From Cupriavidus necator N-1 (GTDB lineage Bacteria; Pseudomonadota; Gammaproteobacteria; Burkholderiales; Burkholderiaceae), in the NCBI RefSeq assembly GCF_000219215.1, contig NC_015723.1, positions 1,178,001-1,242,000 on the forward strand: a stretch of DNA of 64,000 nucleotides. The letters run 5' to 3'. The notes beneath the pieces were generated by a model. It was not told the origin of the DNA. It saw only the letters and a list, made by a program, of their open reading frames with translations, and did no database searches. A program made the position numbers and the translations under genes. Shown here in pieces: positions 14,645 through 23,499 of the stretch (the stretch's first letter is position 1; every line of letters begins with the position of its first letter).

Positions 14645-15346
14645 TCAGGCGGTGGGCACGCCGGCCGTGCCGAACAGGTGCAAGACCGGCCACCCGCGTG
14701 ACTCGGCCGCGTCCTTCAGCGTTGAATCCGGATTGACGGCGACCGGGTGGCCAACGCTTTCGAGCAGCGGCAGGTCGTTGCGGGAGTCGCTATAGAAGGT
14801 GGCCTGCGCCAGCGCCGTGTGCGCAATGCCCAGCGTCTCGAGCCACGCCAGCACCCGCAGGACTTTGCCGGGGCCGAAGGCCGGTACGCCCGCCAGCGCG
14901 CCGGTGAATTCGCCATGCGCGTCGTGTTCGGCTTCTACCGCCAGCAGGTGCGGCACGCCCAGCTGGCGCGCGATCGGTTCGGTGACAAAGCGGCAGGTGG
15001 CGGTGACGATGCAGCACAGGTCGCCGGCGGTGAGGTGGCGCGCCAGCAGGTCGAGCGCTTCGGGCCGGATGGCGGGCACGATCACCTCGCGCATGAAGTC
15101 CGCGCGCCATTGCGTGAGGCGTTGGCGCGGGTGGCGTGCCAGCAAGCCCAGGGCAAAGCGGGCATGGCCGGCAAAGTCCAGGCGCCCGGCCTGGTAGGCG
15201 GCCAGCCAGCGCGCATTGTGCGCATCGATCTCGGCGGCCTCGGCGCCGCCCATGGCGACGAGGTAGCGGGCCCACTCATACTCGCTGTCCAGCGGCAGCA
15301 GGGTGTGGTCGAGGTCAAACAGGGCAAGGCGGGGGGCAGCGGGCAT
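14645..15346 (-). CDS. HAD-superfamily phosphatase (HAD-IB, SerB-like)
   Basis: The 233-residue protein has motif I DLDHTLLPLDS (Asp about 11 and 13), motif II IVTATCRF, and motifs III/IV at GPGKVLRVLAWL and YSDSRNDLPLLESVG. A helical cap lies between motifs I and II. Such proteins dephosphorylate small metabolites (phosphoserine, histidinol phosphate and similar). The exact substrate cannot be assigned. The first gene of a three-gene minus-strand run with the carboxypeptidase and hydrolase. Confidence 0.88.
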   Translation of the reverse strand: MPAAPRLALFDLDHTLLPLDSEYEWARYLVAMGGAEAAEIDAHNARWLAAYQAGRLDFAGHARFALGLLARHPRQRLTQWRADFMREVIVPAIRPEALDLLARHLTAGDLCCIVTATCRFVTEPIARQLGVPHLLAVEAEHDAHGEFTGALAGVPAFGPGKVLRVLAWLETLGIAHTALAQATFYSDSRNDLPLLESVGHPVAVNPDSTLKDAAESRGWPVLHLFGTAGVPTA

Positions 15347-15470
15347 GCGCGATAGCTCAGTTGGCGAAACCGGCAAGCTTGGCGCGGCGTGGTGACCGCG
15401 CGGTGATGAAGGACCCAAGTTTTCCGATACCGGCATTGGCGCTTTATCTGCCGCGGCAAGCATGCGGGTG

Positions 15471-16358
15471 TCAGGCGGCGTGGGTGGCGGCGGTCGGCTC
15501 GTCCAGCGCCACGCAGTCCAGGAAGGCGCCGACCAGCCGAGTCTCGCGCCGGCTCTGCAGGCAGTATAGGTATTCATGCAGCACCGGCGCGCCTTGCGCG
15601 AACGGCACCACGCGCAGCAGCGGGTCGCGCGGGACCTCGCCCAGCGGCACTACGCTGGCGCCCAGGCCCTGGCGGATGGCCTCGTAGATGGCCTCGCGGC
15701 TGCCGATCACGGTGTGCGGCGGCAGCTCCAGCCCGCACGCGGCCAGCGCCGTCTCGGTGGCCTTGCGCGTCATCGAGCCGTGCTCGCGCACCAGCAGGTG
15801 GCAGCCGCGCAGTTGCGGCAGCTCGACCTGCGGCAGCCGCGCCAGCGCATGGTCCGGATGGACCACCAGCACCATCGGGTCCGACGCCAGCCGGATGCAG
15901 GCAAGCCGGTCGTCGTCCACCGGGTGCGACGACACCGCGGCGTCGATGCGGTACTCGAACAGCGCCTCCAGCATCTGCTGCGAATTGCCGATGTCCAGGC
16001 TCACGTCGATCGCCGGGTAGCGCTGGCGGAACGCCGCCACCGCGCGCAGGATGTAGTAGGGGCCGGTGGCGCCGATGCGCAGGTTGCCGAAGCGCAGGTT
16101 GCCGGCGTTGCGCAGCAGGTAGTCGGCATTGCCTTCCTGCTGCATCAATTGCTCGACCACCGGCATCAGCGCCACGCCCACGTCGCTCAGGTCGACGCGG
16201 CTGGCGCGGCGGTGGAACAGTTCCACGCCGTAGGTCTCTTCAAGCTGGCGGATGCGGCCGGTGACGGTGGGCTGGCTGATGTGCAACTGCCTCGCCGCCA
16301 TGGTGATGCTGCCCTGGCGCGCCACTTCGAAAAAGGTCATCAGCAGGTCGCCAAGCAT
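15471..16358 (-). CDS. LysR-family transcriptional regulator
   Basis: The 295-residue product has the N-terminal winged helix (residues about 1-60, ITMAARQLHISQPTVTGRIR, then QLEETYGVELFHR) and a periplasmic-binding-like effector domain (IGATGPYYILRAVAAFRQRY, AIYEAIRQGLGASVVPLGEV). It lies next to, and in the same orientation as, the phospholipase C gene, 149 bp beyond its stop. A link to phosphate- or choline-ester use is possible but not shown. Confidence 0.9.
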   Translation of the reverse strand: MLGDLLMTFFEVARQGSITMAARQLHISQPTVTGRIRQLEETYGVELFHRRASRVDLSDVGVALMPVVEQLMQQEGNADYLLRNAGNLRFGNLRIGATGPYYILRAVAAFRQRYPAIDVSLDIGNSQQMLEALFEYRIDAAVSSHPVDDDRLACIRLASDPMVLVVHPDHALARLPQVELPQLRGCHLLVREHGSMTRKATETALAACGLELPPHTVIGSREAIYEAIRQGLGASVVPLGEVPRDPLLRVVPFAQGAPVLHEYLYCLQSRRETRLVGAFLDCVALDEPTAATHAA

Positions 16359-16506
16359 GGTTATCCGCAGGAAAGTTGGGGGGGCAGCCCGGACAGGCCC
16401 GGACGACCGCGCAGTCTAGCGGGCCAATATGACAAAACGGCGACGCCCGCCCGCGGCCGGAGCGGCCGGGGGCGGGCGTAGCGCTGCCCGTCAGGCGACG
16501 TGCGCG

Positions 16507-18663
16507 TCAGCCGTTGAGGCCCATCGCCGGATCGGACACGCTGTCCTTGCCGGTCTCGATGCGCCCGGCGAAGCGGCGCGTGAAGCCGCCTTGCGCGGTG
16601 GTGACGGTGAAGTCGTACCAGTTGCCCTGGCGGGCCACAGGCCAGTGCTGCTGCAGCTGCATGCCGGCCGGCACCTCGTAGGTCCAGGGACCGTCGGTGC
16701 GGTAGGCGTTGGGCTGCACGGTGAAGGTGCAGGGGGCGCTGCCGGTGTTGATCATGTCCACGTACACCGCGGCATTGGCGATGTCATAGCAGACGCGGAT
16801 CTCCGGGGCGCTGGCACCCGCCGCGGTCACGGCCCCCGCATTGCCGCGGAAGGCGCGGTGGAAGCCGTTGGGGCCAAGCACCCACAGGTCGTACTTGCCG
16901 TCGTCGCTGGCAAAGACGTCCCAGCTGCCATGCAGTTCCTTGCCCGGTTCGACCATGTAGCGGCGCGGCACGCGGTCCAGGTGCAGGCGGTCGTAGACGT
17001 GGAACACCGCCGCCGCCGTGCCGGTGTTGCTGAACAGCAGCCACACCGCGCGCTGGTCGCGGGCGTCTTCTCGGGCGCTCACGTGCAGCTCATAGGGCAG
17101 GGCGCGCGACGGGCGCGTGCCGGTCTCCTGCTGCGGCATCTGCTGGCTGCTGGCCGATGGCAGCGGTACTTGCGGCAGCACGCCTTGCGCGGTGCGGATG
17201 GCATCGGCGCTGGCCTTGTCGCGGCTGGGCAGCGTGGGCAGCGGGTTGGTGTTTGGGCTGACGAAGTTGAAGGCCGAGGTCAGGTCGCCCGCCACCGCAC
17301 GGCGGAAGCTGCTGATATTGGTCTCGGCCACGCCAAAGCGGGCTTCCAGGAAGCGCAGCACCGAGGTGTGGTCGGACACCTGCGAGTTGACCCAGCCGCC
17401 GCGGCTCCATGGCGAGACCACGTACATCGGCACGCGCGGGCCGGGGCCGTAGGGGTGCTTGTCGACGTGGTATTCCGGCCTGACCTGTTGTGGGTCGAGC
17501 GTGGTGGCGCCGGCCAGCGTGTCGCCGTCGTAGGCGGGCGCGCACGGCGGCGGCACGTGGTCGAAGTAGCCGTCGTTCTCGTCGAAGTTGATCAGCAGCA
17601 CGGTCTTGCTCCACACCGCCGGGTTGGCGGTCAGGGCATTCAGCACCTCTTGCGTATACCAGGCGCCCTGCACCGGGCTGGAAGGCCCGGGGTGCTCCGA
17701 GTACGTCGCCGGCGCCACGATCCACGACACCTGCGGCAGCTTGCCCGCGGCAACGTCGTCGCGCAGCGATTGCAGGAAGCCGCCGTCAGGCATGGTGTTG
17801 GCCACGCCCTTGAGCAGCGGGCTGATGGCTTCGTCGGCGCTGGTGTATGCCGGGTAGGGGCTGCCGTTGGCCTGGTTGCCGCGCGCGGCGTTGGCGTCGC
17901 GGTATTGCTTGAAGCCCGCCAGCGGGTTGTCGGTGAAGTTGTCCGGCATGTTCTGGTAGACCTTCCAGCTCACGCCGGCGGCTTCCAGGCGCTCCGGGTA
18001 GGTCTTCCAGGTGTAGGGCGGGGCCGACCCCGTGAACGAGTCGCCGCTGTTGTCGATCACCGGCCCGCCGTTGGCGCCGCTGGGGTCATTGGTGCCGGTC
18101 CAGTGGAACAGGCGGTTGGAGTTGGTGCCGCCATGGAAGCTGCAGTGATAGGCGTCGCAGAGGGTGAAGGCATTGGCCAGGGCCACCTGGAAGTCCAGTT
18201 CGGCTTCGGTGTAGTAGCCCATCGACTGGGTCTGCTTGTAGGTCGGCCACTTGTTCATGCGGCCCAGGTCCCAGGCGTTCTGCGCATCCGGGTACGAGTG
18301 CGGCGTGCCGCTGACGCGCTGCGCATTGCCGGCACTGCTGTCGAGGTGGTAAGGCAGCACGGTGCGGGTGGTGCTGCCGTTAGTATAGGTCTGCTGCCAC
18401 ACATTCAGGCCGCCCGCCAGCGGGATCGGGAAGCGGTCGCCAAAGCCGCGCACGCCGCGCAGCGTGCCGAAGTAATTGTCGAACGAGCGGTTTTCCTGCA
18501 TCAGGATGACCACGTGCTCGACGTCGCGGATGGTGCCGGTGGCGTTGTTGGCCGGGATCGCCAGCGCGCGGCGGATGGACGGCGGGAAGGCCGCCAGCGC
18601 GGCGGTGGCGGCGGCGCTGCCTCCGGCGAGCTTGAGGAAGTTGCGTCTGCTTTGCGGGTTCAT
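16507..18663 (-). CDS. TAT-exported phosphocholine-type phospholipase C
   Basis: The 718-residue product begins with a twin-arginine signal (SRRNFLKLAGGSAAATAALA). The phosphoesterase domain follows: HVVILMQENRSFDNYFGTL (about 48-66), CDAYHCSFHGGTNSNR, and the metal region WSKTVLLINFDENDGYFDHV. Two C-terminal DUF756-like beta domains occupy about 500-715. Length and order match PlcH/PlcN of Pseudomonas, which hydrolyse phosphatidylcholine or sphingomyelin to phosphocholine and a diglyceride or ceramide. With the lipoprotein genes upstream it suggests phosphate or choline scavenging outside the cytoplasm. Haemolytic activity cannot be judged from sequence. Confidence 0.92.
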   Translation of the reverse strand: MNPQSRRNFLKLAGGSAAATAALAAFPPSIRRALAIPANNATGTIRDVEHVVILMQENRSFDNYFGTLRGVRGFGDRFPIPLAGGLNVWQQTYTNGSTTRTVLPYHLDSSAGNAQRVSGTPHSYPDAQNAWDLGRMNKWPTYKQTQSMGYYTEAELDFQVALANAFTLCDAYHCSFHGGTNSNRLFHWTGTNDPSGANGGPVIDNSGDSFTGSAPPYTWKTYPERLEAAGVSWKVYQNMPDNFTDNPLAGFKQYRDANAARGNQANGSPYPAYTSADEAISPLLKGVANTMPDGGFLQSLRDDVAAGKLPQVSWIVAPATYSEHPGPSSPVQGAWYTQEVLNALTANPAVWSKTVLLINFDENDGYFDHVPPPCAPAYDGDTLAGATTLDPQQVRPEYHVDKHPYGPGPRVPMYVVSPWSRGGWVNSQVSDHTSVLRFLEARFGVAETNISSFRRAVAGDLTSAFNFVSPNTNPLPTLPSRDKASADAIRTAQGVLPQVPLPSASSQQMPQQETGTRPSRALPYELHVSAREDARDQRAVWLLFSNTGTAAAVFHVYDRLHLDRVPRRYMVEPGKELHGSWDVFASDDGKYDLWVLGPNGFHRAFRGNAGAVTAAGASAPEIRVCYDIANAAVYVDMINTGSAPCTFTVQPNAYRTDGPWTYEVPAGMQLQQHWPVARQGNWYDFTVTTAQGGFTRRFAGRIETGKDSVSDPAMGLNG

Positions 18664-18713
18664 GGATTCTGTGCCGGGTGGTTTCTGGAGGGGGAGACGG
18701 GCCAGGCCCGGCT

Positions 18714-18947
18714 TCAGGGCGCGCAGCGCAGTTGCGGCTTCACGGCGGGCGTCTCGCCCGGCCGGTCGCTGCCATTCCCCTGGCCGGGGTTGCCGCCGGT
18801 GCCCGGGCCACCCGGCGTGGTTGGTGCCGCGTTGGGCGAGCCGGTGGGGCTTTCGCCGGAGTCGCCGCCGCAGGCGGCGAGTGCTGCGCACATCAGCAGG
18901 GCGGCGAGCCAGTGCGGCCGCGCCAGGGTGGAAGGTCGGAAAGTCAT
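18714..18947 (-). CDS. small Pro/Gly-rich lipoprotein, 77 aa
   Basis: A lipoprotein signal ends in LAAC (Cys about 26), followed by a Gly/Ser/Pro/Asn-rich low-complexity tail (GGNPGQGNGSDRPGE). It lies between the phosphatase and the phospholipase C genes on the same strand and is probably in their operon. The ATG follows a GGAGATTG-type ribosome-binding site. The function is unknown. Confidence 0.6.
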   Translation of the reverse strand: MTFRPSTLARPHWLAALLMCAALAACGGDSGESPTGSPNAAPTTPGGPGTGGNPGQGNGSDRPGETPAVKPQLRCAP

Positions 18948-19030
18948 GGTGTCAATCTCCTGCAGGGGATCGGGCGGGGGTAAGGGTCGGTGAGGAACCC
19001 GTTCCATGACGAAACGGGTTCCGGCCGGAT

Positions 19031-21082
19031 TTATGGATTCAGCGTGGACAGCGGCTGGCGTGCGCCGGTGACGGTCTTCAACTCGTCCAGCGACAGCACT
19101 CGCGTCCACATCGCCAGGTCGTTGAAGCCCATCACGCCCTTGAGCGCGCCGGGGTTGTTGCCCACGTAGTTGTGCGTGGCATCGTCGTTCACGCCCCAGC
19201 CGGTGCCGAGCCCGGCCAGCTTGGTCACGTCGGTGTTGGCGATTGCCTTGTTCTCGGTCTTCTGCACGCCCAGCACCGGATCGATGACATAAGCGCTGAA
19301 GCGTTTGGCTGCCGCATCGACCGACAGCGCCAGGTAGGCCCACTGGTTGGCCGACACCTTCATGCCGTTGATGTCGTCGCGCTTGCCGCTGCCGCTGCCA
19401 AGGTTGAAGCGGATCTCGCAGCTGCCGAACAGCGCGACGGCAATGCCGGGGTTGGCGCCCGAGATGTAGTTCTTGTTGGACAGGATGGGCTCGCCGGTGC
19501 CGTTGCCCTGGGTGCAGTCGGTGCGGAACCAGAAGCCGATGGTGAACTGCGGGCTTTGCGCGATATCGGCAGCGTTGTAAGCCAGCTTGTAGCTGTCGAC
19601 ACGCGAGTCCAGCTGCAGCGACTGGCCGCTGAAGTTGTCGGCAGCCAGCGTGCCGCCATCAAGGCTTGCCACCCACGGGCCGAGCGTGGCGGCGTTCTTC
19701 GCGTCGGCGAACGGCTTGCTGTCGAGGCTGAAGTACGTGGCCAGGCCATTGAGCAGCGTCGGCGCCAGCGTGACCGGCTTGACGTAGTGGATCTGCACCA
19801 GGTACGACACCGGCACGTCATTGCGCACCAGCGTGTAGTTGAACTGGTACAGGCCCGTGGCCATGTTGAAGGCCTTGTCGGTGAACTGCCGCACCTCCGG
19901 TCCCAGCGAGGCGATCTGCACGCCGTCGCGCAGCACGCGGGTGACGCCGAAGGCTTCGGTCGGGTTCTGCCAGCTCAGCGTGATGGCGTCGTTGTACTGG
20001 CTGATGCTGGCGCCGATGGCGCGCACGCCTGCGGTGGCGGTGGTCAACGCCGAACCGTCCAGCCGCGTGGTGGCCGGGTCAAGCGCCACGCCGGCATGGG
20101 CCAGCAGGGTGGGGACGATGTCGGCTTCGGTCGGCAGCGCGGACAGGTCCGCCGGGGTGTCCGGCGCTGCTGCGCCAGGTCTGGCCAGCGCGCCGTTGAG
20201 CGTCTTGTTGGTGGCGAGGAAGGCGGTGCGGTTCTCCACCGTCGGCACCGTGGTGGTTGCGCCGGTGGCATCCAGGCCGTGGCTGGTGGTGACCATCACC
20301 AGCCAGTCTTCGGCCGGCTGCCCCTGGTGGCGCGCGGCGACGGCGCCGAGCAGTTCGCCCAGCGCCTTGTCGATGCCCGCGAGGGCCGTGGCATAGGCGC
20401 CGTTGCCGAAGCCGCCGGCTTCCGCCGCCTGTGCCGGCGCGCTGTATTGCGCAAACACCACGCCATAGCCGGACTGCACTTGCCGTACGGCGTTCTGCGT
20501 GACGCAGCTGTCGACCCCGGCGCAGTCAACCAGCGTATCGAGCATGCCAGCTTCCTGCTCGGCCTTGAGCAGGCCAGGCAGCGCCCCCGAACTGGTGGAT
20601 GCGCCCTGCTGCAGGCCGGGTTTGCCGGCCGCGCGCAGGTAGCGGAATACGGTGGGGGCCTGCAGTGCGGTGCTGCCGGTATCGTCTTCGATGCCGTGGC
20701 GGTTGGCCCAGGCGCCGGTCAGCACCGTGGCCCAGCTGGGCGCGTCCAGCGGCGGCTGCGCGGTGATGGTGCCGGGCATGCCCCCGGTAGCGGTGGGCAC
20801 CAGGTTCAGCTGGGCCAGGTTGGGCAGCTCACGCCGCAGGAGTGCGCCCTGCACCTGGGCATAGGTGGCACCGTCCACGCCCACCAGCAGCACGCGCGGG
20901 CCGCCGGCACCGGCTGGCGGCGGGGTCTTGATGGTGGTGTCGTTCGGTGCGGCTGCCGGCGCGGCGTCATCGCCGCCGCCGCAGCCCGCCAGTGTTGCTG
21001 CCAGTGCGGCGATCACGGTGCCGGCCAGCACACGGCCGCGCGCCATCCCCGCCAGGCTGCCCGGTGCAAGGTTCCCTGCCAT
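19031..21082 (-). CDS. lipoprotein, alkaline-phosphatase superfamily plus LamG-like domain
   Basis: The 683-residue lipoprotein (LAGC, Cys about 34) has an N-terminal phosphodiesterase/nucleotide-pyrophosphatase-like domain (LLVGVDGATYAQVQGALL; PSWATVLTGAWANRHGI; VMVTTSHGLDATG). The catalytic Thr region corresponds to WATVLTG. After a fibronectin-like linker there is a C-terminal concanavalin/LamG-type fold (about 450-675, FTIGFWFRTDCTQGNG...), typical of carbohydrate or surface binding. It sits upstream of the lipoprotein and phospholipase genes, so it could remove phosphate from released phosphoesters. Confidence 0.8.
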   Translation of the reverse strand: MAGNLAPGSLAGMARGRVLAGTVIAALAATLAGCGGGDDAAPAAAPNDTTIKTPPPAGAGGPRVLLVGVDGATYAQVQGALLRRELPNLAQLNLVPTATGGMPGTITAQPPLDAPSWATVLTGAWANRHGIEDDTGSTALQAPTVFRYLRAAGKPGLQQGASTSSGALPGLLKAEQEAGMLDTLVDCAGVDSCVTQNAVRQVQSGYGVVFAQYSAPAQAAEAGGFGNGAYATALAGIDKALGELLGAVAARHQGQPAEDWLVMVTTSHGLDATGATTTVPTVENRTAFLATNKTLNGALARPGAAAPDTPADLSALPTEADIVPTLLAHAGVALDPATTRLDGSALTTATAGVRAIGASISQYNDAITLSWQNPTEAFGVTRVLRDGVQIASLGPEVRQFTDKAFNMATGLYQFNYTLVRNDVPVSYLVQIHYVKPVTLAPTLLNGLATYFSLDSKPFADAKNAATLGPWVASLDGGTLAADNFSGQSLQLDSRVDSYKLAYNAADIAQSPQFTIGFWFRTDCTQGNGTGEPILSNKNYISGANPGIAVALFGSCEIRFNLGSGSGKRDDINGMKVSANQWAYLALSVDAAAKRFSAYVIDPVLGVQKTENKAIANTDVTKLAGLGTGWGVNDDATHNYVGNNPGALKGVMGFNDLAMWTRVLSLDELKTVTGARQPLSTLNP

Positions 21083-21259
21083 CTTTGATTCCCCTGTTCG
21101 TCTGCGTTGTTGTGTGCCGGCGGCAGGTGCCGCGTGGCCGATTGCGTTTGCCGCAATGCGCTCGCAGAGTAAGAACCGGGGTTGTCACCATGGTGACAGC
21201 GGGGCAAAGAATGCTGATGGGGCTATTCGGATTCTTGAGGTGAGGGTGGCGCCAGCGTC

Positions 21260-21979
21260 CTATGCTTGCGGCATGCCGCCGGCATCGCTTGCCTGGATCA
21301 GCAGCACCGCGTCGCGCTTGTCCAGCAGGTGCTGGCGCAGGATGGCGGCAAGGCGCTTGCCATCGCGCGCTTCAAGTGCCTGCAGCATCTCTTCGTGGTC
21401 GCGGATGGCGCTGTCCCACTTCGGCTTCTGATAGTTGGAGCGGAAGCGCAGCGCCTGCAGCCGCCGGTTCACCGACAGATAGGTCTGGCGCAGCGCCGAA
21501 TTGCGGGCCGCCAGGTTGATGCGGTCATGGATCTGGTGATTGATGCGGTAATAGCCGGGGAGGTCGTCATTTGCCCGGCAGGCCAGCATCGCATAGTGCA
21601 GGGCCTTGATCTCGGCCAGTTCGACGGCCGTGATGCGTTCGCAGGCCAGTTCGCCGGAAAAGGCTTCCAGCCCGCTCATCAGCTCAAACGTGTCCTGGAT
21701 CTCCGCGCCGGACAGGCGCGATACGGTCGCCCCGCGGTTGGGCGAGATATCGATCAGCCCCTCTGCCGCCAGCACCTTCAGGGCCTCGCGCAGCGGCGTG
21801 CGGGAGATGCCCAGGGTCTCGCACAGTTCGCGCTCATTGAGCTTCCTGCCCGGTTCCAGGGTGCCCTCGACAATGAACGTGCGCAGGTGGGCCACCACGG
21901 TGTCGTGCAAGCGTTGCCGTTCGAGCCTGGGTAGTATCGGGGCCGGCGAATCCGAGCCGGAAGTGGCGGAAATTTGCAT
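21260..21979 (-). CDS. GntR-family regulator (FadR/FCD subfamily)
   Basis: The 239-residue protein has an N-terminal GntR winged helix (about 25-90, KLNERELCETLGISRTPLRE, ALKVLAAEG) and a C-terminal FCD helical bundle with metal-ligand-like residues (HYAMLACRAND, HQIHDRI, DHEEMLQAL). It is divergent from the aminotransferase cluster, with 180 bp and repeated TTGCRTTCAA elements between. It most likely represses that cluster until a carboxylate-type effector is present; this is inferred from family behaviour. Confidence 0.9.
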   Translation of the reverse strand: MQISATSGSDSPAPILPRLERQRLHDTVVAHLRTFIVEGTLEPGRKLNERELCETLGISRTPLREALKVLAAEGLIDISPNRGATVSRLSGAEIQDTFELMSGLEAFSGELACERITAVELAEIKALHYAMLACRANDDLPGYYRINHQIHDRINLAARNSALRQTYLSVNRRLQALRFRSNYQKPKWDSAIRDHEEMLQALEARDGKRLAAILRQHLLDKRDAVLLIQASDAGGMPQA

Positions 21980-22141
21980 TCAAAATTCCTATCACGTGAT
22001 TGCGTTCAATTTTAGCAGACTCTCAACTGGAACTCAAAAACACATGTAAACCCTTATTTTTTCGGGTAAACGCTAGAGAATTTCCGCGCAATCTCCGCTG
22101 TTTTTCCATCCCTCCTCTGATAAAGTATTTTGCATTCAAAA
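21974..22141. promoter_or_regulatory. divergent control region with repeated TTGCRTTCAA boxes
   Basis: TTTGCATTCAAAA occurs at 21973-21985, overlapping the GntR start codon, and again at 22129-22141 just before the aminotransferase ribosome-binding site. A variant, TTGCGTTCAAT, lies at 22000-22010. A perfect palindrome ATCACGTGAT occupies 21991-22000. These are the best candidates for the GntR regulator's operators. Confidence 0.5.
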
Positions 22142-22159
22142 CTCAACAGGAGGAGTCAA

Positions 22160-23380
22160 ATGCTGAATCTCAACTTCCATCCCGCCGGCCGCCACTTCCT
22201 GCAGATCCCCGGACCGAGCCCGGTTCCCGATCGCATCCTGCGCGCCATCAGCTATCCGACCATCGACCACCGCGGCCCTGAATTCGGCGCGCTGGGCCTC
22301 AAGGTGCTGGACGGCATCAAGAAGATCTTCAAGACTGAGCAGCCGGTGGTGATCTATCCGGCTTCGGGCACTGGCGCCTGGGAAGCGGCGCTGTCGAACA
22401 CGCTGAGCCCCGGTGACACGGTGCTGATGTTCGAAACCGGCCACTTCGCCACGCTGTGGAAGAAGATGGCCGAGAACCTGGGAATCAGGCCCGAATTCCT
22501 CGGCCTGCCGGGCGTAGAGGGCTGGCGCCACGGGGTGCAGGCCGACATGATCGAGGCCCGCCTGCGTGCCGACAGCGCGCATGCGATCAAGGCGGTGTGC
22601 GTGGTGCACAACGAGACCTCGACCGGCGTGACCTCGGATATCGCCGCCGTGCGCCGCGCCATCGATGCGGCCGGACACCCGGCGCTGCTGCTGGTCGACA
22701 CCATTTCCGGGCTGGCGTCCGCCGATTACCGGCATGACGAGTGGGGCGTGGACGTGACCGTGTCCGGCTCGCAGAAGGGCCTGATGCTGCCGCCTGGCAT
22801 CAGCTTCAATGCGGTGTCGCCCAAGGCCATCGCAGCCTCCCGCACGGCCCGGCTGCCGCGCAGCTTCTGGGGCTGGGATGAAATCATCGAGATGAACCGG
22901 ACCGGCTACTGGCCCTACACCCCCAGCACGAACCTGCTCTATGGCCTGTCCGAAGCCCTCGACATGATCCTTGAGGAAGGGCTGGACAACGTCTTCGCCC
23001 GCCACCAGCGCCTGGCCGAAGCCTGCCGCCGCGCGGTCAAGGCCTGGGGCCTGGAGATCCAGTGCGCGGACCCCGCCGTCTACAGCCCGGTGCTGACCGG
23101 CGTGATGATGCCCGAGGGGATCGACGCGGACGTGGTGCGCAGGAACATCTATGACCGCTTCAACATGTCGCTAGGCGCCGGCCTGGGCAAGGTCAAGGGC
23201 CGCATGTTCCGCATCGGCCATCTGGGCGACTGCAACGACCTCACGCTGATGGCCACGCTGGCCGGCTGCGAGATGGGCCTGAAGATCTCGGGCGTTCCGC
23301 TCGCGGGCAACGGCACCGTTGCCGCCATGGACTATCTCGCCGCGCACGCCACGCCGCTGTCGCTCAAGGCTGCCGCCTGA
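22160..23380 (+). CDS. serine/alanine-glyoxylate aminotransferase family
   Basis: The 406-residue PLP enzyme of class V has GRHFLQIPGPSPVPDRIL at the N-terminus, YPASGTGAWEAAL, NETSTGVTSDI, LLVDTISGLASADYRHDEWG and the lysine segment VTVSGSQKGLMLPPG (Schiff-base Lys). It transfers the amino group of serine or alanine to glyoxylate, giving glycine. It has a strong AGGAGG ribosome-binding site. It is the first gene of a plus-strand cluster with two transporters, an amidase and a hydratase-like gene, so the true donor may be a cluster-specific amine. Confidence 0.88.
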   Translation: MLNLNFHPAGRHFLQIPGPSPVPDRILRAISYPTIDHRGPEFGALGLKVLDGIKKIFKTEQPVVIYPASGTGAWEAALSNTLSPGDTVLMFETGHFATLWKKMAENLGIRPEFLGLPGVEGWRHGVQADMIEARLRADSAHAIKAVCVVHNETSTGVTSDIAAVRRAIDAAGHPALLLVDTISGLASADYRHDEWGVDVTVSGSQKGLMLPPGISFNAVSPKAIAASRTARLPRSFWGWDEIIEMNRTGYWPYTPSTNLLYGLSEALDMILEEGLDNVFARHQRLAEACRRAVKAWGLEIQCADPAVYSPVLTGVMMPEGIDADVVRRNIYDRFNMSLGAGLGKVKGRMFRIGHLGDCNDLTLMATLAGCEMGLKISGVPLAGNGTVAAMDYLAAHATPLSLKAAA

Positions 23381-23499
23381 CGAGAGCCTCTGCCATCCGA
23401 GACGGGGGCGGGCGCCGCGCGTGCGCAACGCCCCCGCCGGACTGATCGCAACGGATCAGCGCAGCACTGCCGTACCTGACAAAAAACAGAGGAGACGCT

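Noticed and set aside
16429..18993. An 854-codon plus-strand frame opposite the phospholipase C gene
   Set aside because: His/Gly/Arg/Val-rich composition and no domain; it mirrors the third-position GC of the phospholipase C gene on the other strand.
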